From NCBI GenBank assembly GCA_018257865.1, contig JAEUBA010000008.1, positions 62,001 through 126,000 of the forward strand: a stretch of DNA of 64,000 nt, read 5' to 3'. This DNA comes from Stereocaulon alpinum (lineage: Eukaryota > Ascomycota > Lecanoromycetes > Lecanorales > Stereocaulaceae). The position numbers and the translations under genes are program-made. How positions within the stretch are numbered: position 1 is the stretch's first letter; each line of letters opens with the position of its first letter. The notes beneath the pieces were generated by a model. The model did not search any database. It was not told the origin of the DNA and worked only from the letters and a program-made list of their open reading frames with translations. Below, piece after piece: positions 55,088 through 64,000 of this stretch.

Positions 55088-56779
55088 TTACAACGCCTCC
55101 CCAACCCCTTGACTCCACCGCTGATCATACCCATACCCATCATAACTTTCATTCCTCGCATGCCCCTGCCCCTGCCCCTGCCCGTGAGCCGGCATCACAC
55201 CCCCATGACCATGACCATTTCCATACCCCTGGCCCTGCTGCATCTGTTGCTGCGGTACACTACCAGCATTACCAGCCTGCAAATCCTCAAACCTCAACCG
55301 TCTCGGCGTCCCATTAATACTAGTAGCCGGACTCCTCGAATCCCTTCTCCTCCGATCATAAGTCCCGCTTTGCCTGGGGCTATGGCTCTGTCGTCTATTC
55401 TGACCAAAGCCATCTTCTTCCCATGGAATAGGCGGCGCGGTCATTTGCGTTGATGCGCGAGGTGTATGTGCGTCGCTGAAGCGCTGGTTGTGTTGTTGCC
55501 ATGGCTGCGTAGAGACGGATTCGCGCTGTGCGGGCCCGTAAGGGTCGGGATGTTGTTGGTAGCGTTCGCCGCTGGAGCTGCTATTTGTAGTGGTGCTGAG
55601 GGAGGAGTCGTAAGAGCTGTCTGCGAACATGGGCGCGCGTTGGCGGTTTGGAGAGCGGGATGGGACCTCGGGTGGTGTGCTGTAGCCACGACTGTTGGGG
55701 TATTTGTGGTGGTTTGGGTCATCGTAGATGGCTGCTGGGAAGGTGCTGGCTTCGCGTTTGTTTAGGGAGTGGCGGAGTTCGCGGGAGGGAGGGTCACTTT
55801 GGAGGACGTGGACGTGCATGTCGTCGTAGGGTTGGCCAATGCCGTTGTAGGGTGGGCTGCCGCCTCTGTTCGGGAGGGTGTTGTGGTTGGGATGGTTGGG
55901 ATGGACAGTTTGGCCGGCTGGGGTGCCGAAACCGGTGAGGCCGAAGGGGGTTGGTGGGCGGTTGGGGTCGTAATGGGTTGGTAGAGCGCCCGTTTGGGGT
56001 TCAAGGTTATCGCGAGATCCGGATTTGTTGTGGTGACGGTGATGAGAGATGGCGGCTGCACCAGCGCCAGCTCCTGCGCCTGCGATGAGGCCGTCGGTTA
56101 CGCCGCTACGGTGGTTGGGTTCACGACGTGGGCTTGGTGGGACTGGCACGAAGGGGTTCTCGGGCTGGCGCATTGCTGGGTGCTGAGACAGGCTCGGGGG
56201 CTTGTCAGAGCGTGCGTTGTGGTCTGTTGCTGCTGCTGCCATGAGAGGGACTGTAGGATGTTGCTCCATTGGGACTTCGCCTCTTTGAGCGGGAGTGTAG
56301 TTGGAGTAATGGCGGCCTGGACTGATGGGTGACTTCCATGGCCGGGGTGAGCCCTCGCCTTCAATAGGCGCAGCTGCTCTACGCTTGCGGCGACGTCGGC
56401 TGCGGACAAGACAGCAGCATAACCCGGCAATAATAGCGAGAAGAAGGAGTGCAGCAACGATGGCGCCAATGATGATGCCGATCTTGGCGCCTGAACTGAG
56501 CCCACTGCTGGCAGCTGCAGCCTTTGATGTGCTAGCTGGTGGTGGAGGACTTGCTGTTGTTGAGGGCGAGGTGGAGGATGAGGCGGAGGTTGACGAGGTC
56601 GACGAGGAGGATGCTCTCGCCGCCTGTGCGGCATTGGCTGAACTGATCTGACTGGCAGCAGCGCCAGCAGCTCCAATGAAGTTCTTGAGAGGATCAGCGG
56701 TCGCCGTAGCGGCTTGTCCAGCTACTTTCACAACGCTGGATAGAGCTATCGCAGCTGACAGTAGGATTTGTCGCTGCAT
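55088..56779 (-). CDS. Mid2/Wsc-like single-span membrane protein with long cytoplasmic tail
   Basis: 563 residues from the ATG that starts a signal peptide (MQRQILLSAAIALSSVVKVA); an ATG 26 codons upstream is in frame but would bury it. A short Ser/Thr/Ala-rich ectodomain (residues 25-98, likely O-mannosylated) is followed by one membrane span near 99-123 (IGIIIGAIVAALLLLAIIAG then LCCCLV) and a very basic stop-transfer run (RSRRRRKRR). The remaining 430 residues are cytoplasmic, Pro/His/Arg-rich and low complexity, with Gly/Ala and Gly/Gln repeats near the end (GQGQGQGH). The layout is that of fungal cell-wall stress sensors and mucin-like proteins, but no cysteine-rich WSC domain is present. 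Function is inferred only from architecture. Confidence 0.75.
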   Translation of the reverse strand: MQRQILLSAAIALSSVVKVAGQAATATADPLKNFIGAAGAAASQISSANAAQAARASSSSTSSTSASSSTSPSTTASPPPPASTSKAAAASSGLSSGAKIGIIIGAIVAALLLLAIIAGLCCCLVRSRRRRKRRAAAPIEGEGSPRPWKSPISPGRHYSNYTPAQRGEVPMEQHPTVPLMAAAATDHNARSDKPPSLSQHPAMRQPENPFVPVPPSPRREPNHRSGVTDGLIAGAGAGAGAAAISHHRHHNKSGSRDNLEPQTGALPTHYDPNRPPTPFGLTGFGTPAGQTVHPNHPNHNTLPNRGGSPPYNGIGQPYDDMHVHVLQSDPPSRELRHSLNKREASTFPAAIYDDPNHHKYPNSRGYSTPPEVPSRSPNRQRAPMFADSSYDSSLSTTTNSSSSGERYQQHPDPYGPAQRESVSTQPWQQHNQRFSDAHTPRASTQMTAPPIPWEEDGFGQNRRQSHSPRQSGTYDRRRRDSRSPATSINGTPRRLRFEDLQAGNAGSVPQQQMQQGQGYGNGHGHGGVMPAHGQGQGQGHARNESYDGYGYDQRWSQGVGEAL

Positions 56780-57641
56780 ATTGTAAATTGGGATTGGTGA
56801 CGATGTGGAGTTTGAGGAGGTTGCTCCGCGAGCAATATCAATTAAGATCAACACCAACTCAAGACTGAGATCCCGCTATTAGTGAACACGATAGCATGAG
56901 ATGATGATCAATTATGTTAGCTTCTGATCTTGAGAGACAGGAATGGTATTTTAAAAAAAGAAGAGAGGAATTGAAGGGAGATACAAGATACATAAGAGAA
57001 ATCGATAGGTGGGATAACAGCCACACTAATGGCATCATCAGAGCGAAGATCACAGCCGTTGCGAGCAAGCGATGCCGAAACGTTAGTGCATGAGCCACAC
57101 CTGGCTGAATCTTGAAGAGCCGATTGGCCAGTATAATGTGGCGTTCATCCCAGACCAAGGCCAAGACTTGCGCCAAACCAGGGATCTGCAGGCTAGAAGC
57201 CGGCAAGTCGCTTGGAAGCGTTGAACAACTTGGCGATGACGGATGTGCGGGCAGCGAAACCTGTTCTCTAGACGTCACTGCGAACTTTCCCATGCAAATG
57301 TCATCGAGCCTTTCACAGTCAGCATAGCGGATTGAGTGGAACATGTACTGCAAAGATTGAATGCAATCGATTGCAATCGCCCGTTCGAAGGTCAAGCTTC
57401 GCGACGACTAAAGATAGAGTTTGTGCATGAAAGTGTGGCTATGCTCAGCCACGACTATACCTCTTCTGAATAAAGATCGCCTGTCAACGATGGTCTGGAT
57501 CAACGTTCTTCTGTCCAAATGTTGGAAGGCCACGCGGCTTTTGCTCGCAAACGGTGTAGATCAATGCGGGCTCGCTTGGGTTGAAGGTGATCATGCTCGT
57601 GGGCCTCTCTGTATGGTCCCGGTACTTCGTATCTCTACCTA
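56780..57641. other. Intergenic, promoter of the Mid2-like gene
   Basis: Leader and promoter of the Mid2-like gene and 3' flank of the splicing-factor gene. A 178-codon minus-strand frame at 56859-57395 has no family likeness and is not called. Confidence 0.5.
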
Positions 57642-59306
57642 TTATACGCCTTCTGCAGCAACTGCAGCAGCCTCCTCTTCCAACCACTCCCCAAACTGGT
57701 CCAGTCTCTTGTCTTCATCCTCGCCTTCATCGTCTTCAATTGCCTTTTTCTTCTCGCTTGTCTTCTTAAACTTCTCACTGCCATCGGCTATGTACGCTTC
57801 CACTACCATCCCAGAGAAGTGTCGTCCGTTCATGACCTATGAGTCGACTAAGGGTTAGATCTGAGACGAGGACCGAGATAGCTTGGCATAGATGGAGAAG
57901 TTATGGCTTCCGAGGATAAAGTACAACAGAAGATGCTCAGAAGAACTGGTGCTTAGAGTGCGCATAGATGGAAGAGATAACGCTCAAAATCCGATGGAGG
58001 TAGTACATACATTTACACAGGCATCAGCTGCTTCAGCGTTGCTATACCGTACACTTGCCACGCCATCGGTCTCTTTGTCGAAGAGGACAACATTGGTGAC
58101 TGGGCCCATCTTAGAGCATTCTTCACGAATGTCTTCCTTGATATCGAGTATAGCCGCAGGATCTTCCTGCACATACATTGGGTGTAAGCATGGGACGACT
58201 TAGGAGATGTTAGAGGTGTTGCGAATATGTTTTACTTACCTCAAGTTCCTGCAGGGTAAACATGTGCTTTAGTATAACGACCTTATCCCAGCGCGAGCTC
58301 GTGTCTTGAATTGTCTGAGGATCATCGTCGTCCCAATCAGCTAGCTTGCTATTCATATTCAGTCCTGGATTCTTAAAAATCTTTCCCGGCAAGAATTGGC
58401 TTACTTATTCAACTTCTGAGTTTTTTTCATGATTTTCTTCTTATCTTTCATATTGCTCTTCGCCGGCGCCTCTTTCTGAGCTTTATAGCTAAAGTCGGCC
58501 GCCGCAACCCTCATCTTCGGTCCTTGACCCAATCTAAACTCTGTATCGTCAAGCAGCTGTATTGCCAATTCGACGCTCTCGGCACGAAAAAATACTATAA
58601 GTGCATCGCCTTTAAACGTGCCCTGCTCGTTTGTGTAGAGCTTTATGCGTGGTTTACCACTATCTATCTCTTCGGCAATAACACCACATCGCGAGAAGAC
58701 GCCTTGTACTTCGTCAACCGTGATGTCCTCTGGGAGGGAGGTTACGTAAACGGCGGTGTTCTTGCGTTCGCGAGGTTCAGGGGCGGCTTTGGCTTTCTTG
58801 GTCGTAGCCCGTCCGCCGTCCTCCTAAGTTTCGACAGATCAATCAGCTCGCTGGAGACATACAATTGAGTATAACGGGGGAGGCTGTTGGCTTACGTCCT
58901 CGCCATTAATATACACCTGCTTCTTCCGCTTCTTCGTAGGTTGCGCCGGCTCCGACTCATCAACACCCTTAACGGCATATGCTGCTCTCTGCTGTTCCAA
59001 CAAAGCATCGTCCAGCTGTACCTCACCCAACCACGAAGCATGTAATTAGAATCCGCCATCCGAGTCATAGCTTGCATGGGCCATTGTAGATTGACCCTCA
59101 TTATTGATAGGGGGATGAGGGCGTACCACTGGAACCCATCTCTTCAGTCCGTCATCGAATTCGTATTCTTGTCCATCGTCTGCTTCGAGTATGAACTTGT
59201 TGTCGAGCTTGGACCAGGAGACTCGGGGGTCCGCGTCAAATTCTTCTGGGTTTTGGGGGAAGGTGGAGTGAGCAGGTGCTGGGGAGTGATTTGAGGAATC
59301 TGTCAT
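57642..59306 (-). CDS. cus2: Tat-SF1/Cus2-type splicing factor with RRM domains
   Basis: Nuclear U2 snRNP-associated factor; yeast Cus2 helps U2 snRNA fold and is displaced before Prp5 acts. Model: exons 59127-59306, 58896-59015, 58405-58823, 58240-58348, 58011-58166 and 57642-57836 (392 aa). Introns run from 56 to 174 nt and are GT-AG. The first junction gives KRWVPV joined to LDDALLEQQRAAYAVKG, typical of the family. RRM1 starts at NTAVYVTSLPEDITVDEVQG and ends at QGPKMRVAAADFSYK. RRM2 is split by two introns: DKVVILKHMFTLQELE, then EDPAAILDIKEDIREECSKM with NVVLFDKETDGVASVRYSN, then VMNGRHFSGMVVEAYI. The acidic C-terminus ends in RLDQFGEWLEEE. The UHM-like RRM2 should bind the SF3B1 tryptophan ligands. 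Confidence 0.92.
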
Positions 59307-60730
59307 ACTCGATTACCATAGAGTCAGAAGAGTTCCTGAGCGTTGTGTTCACTTAGAGGGAAGTTAATGGTACAATGTCTGGCAGGCTACCTAAGTAACA
59401 TCCCAGACTTGGCGAACAGTAGCGGCTCTTGGCAGCACCAACGCCTCAAGTCGTCGAAAAACTTCCATTCTCACTTGATATGTCTCTAGATTCCTTGACA
59501 ACACCAGTACTCAATCACAGAACAGGACTCAATCTGTTCTCATTCGAGACATTTCCTAATGAGACGCCAAGCGAGTACAGATGCACCACTTGGGTGACGG
59601 CGTTATCCCTACAAAAAAGGCGATCGAAACCCCCACGTCAAGACTACAACCGTGCAATTGTGGTCCCCCTACAAGCAACAGCATTACCACTCTTAACCCA
59701 TGATACCTCGCAACAAAACGATCCAATGCAATCATTTCCCCTCTACTCCCAGCCACCTAACCATTGCCATCAAAAAATCATCAACATCCACAACCCAATT
59801 GCTTCAAACCAAGCACTTCGCAAGTAGTGTAGTGAGCAGAGCTTTCAACAAGTACTCCCACACACAAACTAAAGCAGAAGCCCTGTCTAGCTACTCAGCG
59901 TTCTTTCCCTTCTAGACCAATACCGCATATAATTCCCCACTTCCCCTTCTCACGCCCCCATACCCCCAAGCCTTCTCCACACCCCAACTCCTCCCCTATC
60001 TCATTCCCATCCCTTGCACCCCTCGCCCTCCCCATCACGCTCACAACCCCGCCCGCAGCGATATCTGGCGCGCGTACGCGCATAAACCTAGCTTATGCGA
60101 TGCTACGCGTAATTAATGTACAAGGTGCACGTACGCACGTACGCTTCTTGTACCTTGCATGAGAATTTAGATTTTGTATGGGAAATGACAGATAAATGAG
60201 GGAGGTTTCGGTCAGGGGTGGTTGGTGTGCATGGTTTTTCTGGTTGTAGGGAGGGAAGGGAAGGGAGAGAGTAAGGTAGGTAGGGTAGGGTGTGTGGAGA
60301 GAGGCGACAACAAGGTATGCGCGGTGCAAAAAGTCCACAAAGGTGACAAAGCAGCATTTTATATCCATTTTTCATTGTTGTGTTTTAATAGATTATGCCA
60401 TGAAGCCAGCTAAATTACACACCCTGCCTATTCTGGAGTATCTCAAAAAAGTAGCCAGCCAGCCATCCACCCCTCCTCCAAAGCACCGAGCTCCAGATCG
60501 CCTCATCAGGTAAGCATAGCCCGATGGAAGGACATTATCGCTCCTCCCTCTATGGGAACGAGCACCAGTAACCAGTACCTATAAGCCATATCTGAGGATA
60601 TTGCTGAATGAAGAAAGCAAGGAAGGAAAACGCCAATGTACCTCCGATCAATGTGTCGCAGTCGTAATACATGTCGAGAAATACCCAGCGGACATGTGCA
60701 TCGAGAAACCCTCGGTCTATCATCCCTCAT
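59307..60730. other. Intergenic 1.4 kb with CGTACG-rich palindromic stretch
   Basis: Upstream of the splicing-factor gene and downstream of the ammonium transporter. A C/A-rich block (59400-60060) gives way to a stretch dense in CGTACG/GCGCGC palindromes at about 60060-60165, then a G-rich block (60200-60300). The plus-strand frame at 59429 lacks an ATG at its start and has no family likeness. Confidence 0.5.
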
Positions 60731-62500
60731 CTAACCCCTCTGCACCCGTGAATTCAGCGCCGTTTCGTCCGTTGAGCTTGAGAAATTCTTCTCATGTGTG
60801 CCAATGGGGCTGTCTACGTCTGCCGAGAACTTGCTGTCGCCTTCGTCGACGAGCGCGTCGCCATTGATAACATCTCTTGTCAGCTCAACGTAATCGTATG
60901 CGAACTCGCCGATCTCGGCGTCGTCCATTCCAAGGACTTCGGCTTCTTCGGAGGCGCGGAGACGTAGGCCGGGAATGAGATTCATGACGAAGAGGATGAG
61001 GCAGGTGCCGCCGAAGGAGTAGGCGAAGCCGGAGACGGAGTCAGCAAGTTGTTTGGCGAGTTGGATCCAGTGGCGATTGAGCCAGCCGCCGCTAATGACG
61101 CTGAAGCCGTCGAGGTGCGCTATGTAGTCACTATGATCATGTCAGTCTTTGCCAAACAGAGCATAGACACAAAGTGCATATTAGGCTTACGCTGCGAAGA
61201 AGCCTGTAAGGAGATTGCCAACGAAGCCACCAATGGCGTGTACGGCGAAAATATCGAGGGCGTCGTCGATTCCGAGGAGGAACTTGATCTTCGTGCCGTA
61301 ATTGCATGCGGAGCCAGCAGCGACACCGTAGACGACTGCGGACCAGGCGGGAACATATCCAGAGCCTGGTGTGATGGCTACCAAGCCTGCAACGACACCA
61401 GAGCAGAATCCGACGGCGGACCATTTCTTCTCGAGTCTGTAATCCAGCAGGCACCAGGTCACACCACCAACCGAAGCAGCAAGGTTAGTAACCACGGCAG
61501 CCATGACGGCACGCATGCTCGCGCTTAACGCAGAGCCCGCATTGAAGCCGAACCATCCAACCCATAGGAAGACTGTGCCAACGATGATCTGTGTGACGTT
61601 GTGTGGGCGGAAGTTCAGCTCGTGTGTGCCGTGACCCCTCCTCTTTCCGAGCATGAGAGAGTATGCGAGAGCTGCGGAGCCTGATGAGATATGCACGGGT
61701 GTTCCACCAGCGAAGTCGAGACCTCCCATTACCGATACCCAGCCGTGAGGGTTCCATGTCCAGCATGCAATGGGGTCGTAGATAACGGTGGACCAGATAA
61801 GCATGAAGATGACGCAGGGAAGCATGCGGCCACGCTCTGCGACGGCACCAACGGCAAGTGCGACCCTGTGTGTAGTGTTAGCCTTGGCAAGGCACCGTTG
61901 TTGGAAGCTTGCTTAACATACGTGATGGCGGCAAACATGCCCTGGTACACGGCGAAGAGCAGATCCGGGATTTTGTGACTACCAACCGACGGCGCAGCTA
62001 AAGTATTCCTGAACCCAATATTCTCGAGATCACCGATAAACTTGCCAGCCGTATGCGAAAAAGTGAGGGAGTATCCCCAGAAGAACCACTGGAACGACGT
62101 GACACCCGTAGCCATCATCGACAGCCATATCAACGAGAGCGCCGACTTTCTTCGAGCGAGACCAGAGTAGAAGAAGCTGCTGTCGCGTTAGTCCTGTGTC
62201 CCTCTAGAACATTGTTTCGTTCATCTATGCGCACCCCACACCAGGAATCATGAGCAGGACGAGGGCCGTGGACGTGAGCATCCATGCGATATCACCAGCC
62301 TGTTGATCGCGAGGTCAGCATACATCACCCCGCAATGCTCTGTCGCGAGGGCTCTGCCATACATTATATAAGACGTTAAGATCTTGAGTCAGCGAGTCAC
62401 CGCCGGTAGCAATCGTGCCATTGTAAGGAACCTGTTGGGTGTAGTTGAGCGTGCCAAGGTCGACTCCATTCACCACCGGGCCGTTAGACACCCCAGACAT
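60731..62500 (-). CDS. mep: Ammonium transporter (Mep/Amt family)
   Basis: Plasma-membrane trimeric ammonium channel/transporter. Model: exons 62363-62500, 62235-62299, 61922-62176, 61191-61865 and 60731-61130 (510 aa). Introns are 56-63 nt, GT-AG. Exon junctions rebuild NVLYN/AGDIAWMLTSTALVLL, MIPGVG/FFYSGLARRKSAL, AIT/VALAVGAVAERGRMLP and FFAA/DYIAHLDGF. Key residues: the conserved Asp/Trp region DPIACWTWNPHGW, the two pore histidines in PVHISSGSAALAYS and FAVHAIGGFVGNLLTG, and GSGYVPAWSAVVYG. The C-terminal tail has the regulatory segment GLRLRASEEAEVLGMDDAEI then GEFAYDY, with the conserved Thr/Tyr-type gating helix. The N-terminus is extracellular with a likely N-glycosylation site (NYT). 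The upstream region holds many GATA sites, fitting nitrogen regulation by an AreA/Nit2 factor. Confidence 0.95.
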
Positions 62501-62650
62501 CGCGACGGAAGATCAACTTGGCAGTCAAAGTAATCGGTAAAGAGTCCACAGCCTTTCTGGTAGAATGAGGAGAATGATGGTAATTAGAATGAGACTCCTC
62601 TTCTCCGCATAAGTTGGATCTGATTAAGATTGCTTGCCAGGTGCAGTAGT

Positions 62651-63254
62651 TGATAAAGGTGGAAGGGGGGGGGGGGTGGTTTCGGTAGCGACGTTCTGTC
62701 AGTGGTGCGGGAGTGGGCCAACCTTAGTCAACCTTAGACGCTTATTCAAGCCCTCCCTTACCATACACAACCCTGGTGCAGATCGAATTGAGGCACGGTA
62801 AATAATAAGTAAGTCACTTAGTAGTGATTAATGGTGAGAGACTACTGAGAGTGCACAATCAACGGCAGGGGATTATCAGCAAATCGAAACAAAGATAACA
62901 AATATTCTCTTCCATCAAAACAATCTAGAACTAGTTACTGATAGTTCTATTCGTAAATCGAGATCATCACAATCTCTTTATATAGCTTTCCCACGTGGTG
63001 TCTTGTGTGACCACTATCTATTATCACCATTTGCAGACCCTTGATAGGCGAGCAGCGAGAGATTCCGCCGTGACAGACTTGCAGATCCGGTCAACGATGG
63101 TTGGTAGTAGCATCATTTAGTTTCGCGCCGGCCTGCAAATCCGTACTTTAGTCTTTGGGTCCGCCGCCAACAACAGGCTTTAACTTCTAGAACGCAGGCA
63201 CGCGAAACGCAGGCACAATTCGGCGAACGTGGGGGACCATGGAAAAGTTGATAG
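62651..63254 (-). promoter_or_regulatory. Cluster of HGATAR sites upstream of the ammonium transporter
   Basis: HGATAR motifs on either strand at about 62651-62656, 62874-62879, 62893-62898, 62939-62944, 63014-63019, 63021-63026, 63042-63047 and 63249-63254. These are the binding sites of AreA/Nit2-type GATA factors that switch on nitrogen-scavenging genes. Binding itself is inferred. A 12-base G-run lies at 62665-62676. Confidence 0.6.
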
Positions 63255-64000
63255 GACCCAAGCCAAACCGCCAAAATGATGTGCAGCTTGAGCTAGACTT
63301 CCACTTTCACCTTCACTGTGACGGAACGGGAATGTTGTGAAGACAGGGCGGTATGCCCCTTATTGATATGGTGCTGGGCACCGGCCATGTGGCCCTAACG
63401 TCCGTGTCATTATGTCTGGGGAAGTGGAGCTGCTAGGATGACGACAGGGCCAGTAATAACGGCAGTGGTAAGCATGATGTTCTCACAGTGCCTTGCTGTG
63501 GGCCTGTGGCATATGCAAGGCCGATAAATGCTATTTACCCCTATATCCTGCATAATCAATTCTGTGGGCACCAATGGCAAAAAAAGCCGCTCACAACGCA
63601 CTTACACTTCATTTTTGCTCATATCTTTGCACGCGTGGGCGAAAAGGGATCTGTGGGCGCCATGGGTACAGAAAAGGATCCAATGATGGTTTGTTGACCG
63701 AGTATGCCTTACCTGTCTCACAACTGATCAACTACATTTGGCATCCAATACACACCCAAAATGCCGGAAACGTGTCTCCGAAACCCACCCTCAGCCATTC
63801 ATTGAAACCCCTGAGGCAAGCCCGAGAGATCTTTCGATCTAATCTTTGCTGTTGTTCCTTGAGGAGAAGAACCAATCACACTAAACCTATACAGTATGCT
63901 GCGTTTCGCCCCCTGTCATGCTGCAGTGCGCCTCTCGGTGTAGCACGCGACTGTAAAGTCGGTGAGTGATTTGGGACTCAATCCCATATTCCCTTGTTCC
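63255..64000. other. Right-hand end, nothing assignable
   Basis: Only short frames on both strands, none recognised. It is probably distal promoter or the flank of a gene beyond the window. Confidence 0.5.

Noticed and set aside
56859..57395. 178-codon minus-strand open frame
   Set aside because: No family likeness; the hydrophobic stretches look like chance translation of promoter DNA, and it lies directly upstream of the Mid2-like start.
59429..59827. 132-codon plus-strand frame
   Set aside because: It starts at TTG, not ATG, in a C/A-rich intergenic block that opens frames by composition alone; no domain seen.
63410..63969. Short frames at the right end
   Set aside because: Too short and without family likeness; could be promoter DNA of a gene outside the window.

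Overview
The window is nuclear DNA of a filamentous ascomycete (Pezizomycotina). Genes are split by short GT-AG introns, mostly 49 to 80 nt. Family content is fungal: a DIM-5-type H3K9 methyltransferase, a Pex20 peroxin, Gcn20, a Kin1 kinase with a KA1 tail, and a fungal NLR-type lipase-like effector. The class within Pezizomycotina cannot be fixed from sequence alone. I found no plasmid, CRISPR array, secondary-metabolite cluster or intact transposon.

Layout. 1-3 kb is nearly empty, with one possible small ORF at 1995. 3-9.3 kb holds the H3K9 methyltransferase (-), a TA-rich repeat relic with a tRNA-like segment (about 4.7-5.6 kb), the rRNA-processing factor Rrp1 (+) and a sphingoid-base/diacylglycerol-type lipid kinase (-). 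9.8-21.8 kb holds beta-COP (-), then a plus-strand run of Mago nashi, Gid4/Vid24, Caf40/Rcd1 and a DDT-like/PHD-finger protein. 24-36.3 kb holds a long low-complexity protein (-), Gcn20 (+) and a Kin1/PAR-1 kinase (-). 37-47.4 kb holds a GPATCH1-type G-patch protein (+), an amidohydrolase (-), a Whi2-like BTB protein (+), small hypothetical ORFs and Pex20 (-), an intron-containing tRNA-Phe (-) and Sec13 (+). 48-64 kb holds an F-box protein (-), a secreted sorbosone-dehydrogenase-like protein (-), a broken NLR-type protein (+), a Mid2-like membrane protein (-), a Tat-SF1/Cus2 splicing factor (-) and a Mep-type ammonium transporter (-).

The genes are mostly housekeeping and do not form one pathway. 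Themes recur: coat vesicle traffic (beta-COP, Sec13), mRNA fate (Mago, Caf40, Cus2, G-patch protein), nutrient response (Gcn20, Gid4, Whi2-like, Mep) and chromatin (H3K9 methyltransferase, PHD protein). Exon structures were rebuilt by hand from splice signals and family-like protein junctions, and every multi-exon model closes in frame.

The most unusual signal is compositional. Inside at least eight coding regions the strand composition flips abruptly from C/A-rich to G/T-rich reading 5' to 3', usually 100-370 nt before the stop codon, and the flip shows at third codon positions. Other notable points are a Sec13 gene whose first coding exon is only the ATG, a DNA stretch at the Pex20 3' end that is open and protein-like in two frames, a likely GC-AG intron in Gid4, and a frameshifted tail on the NLR-type gene.
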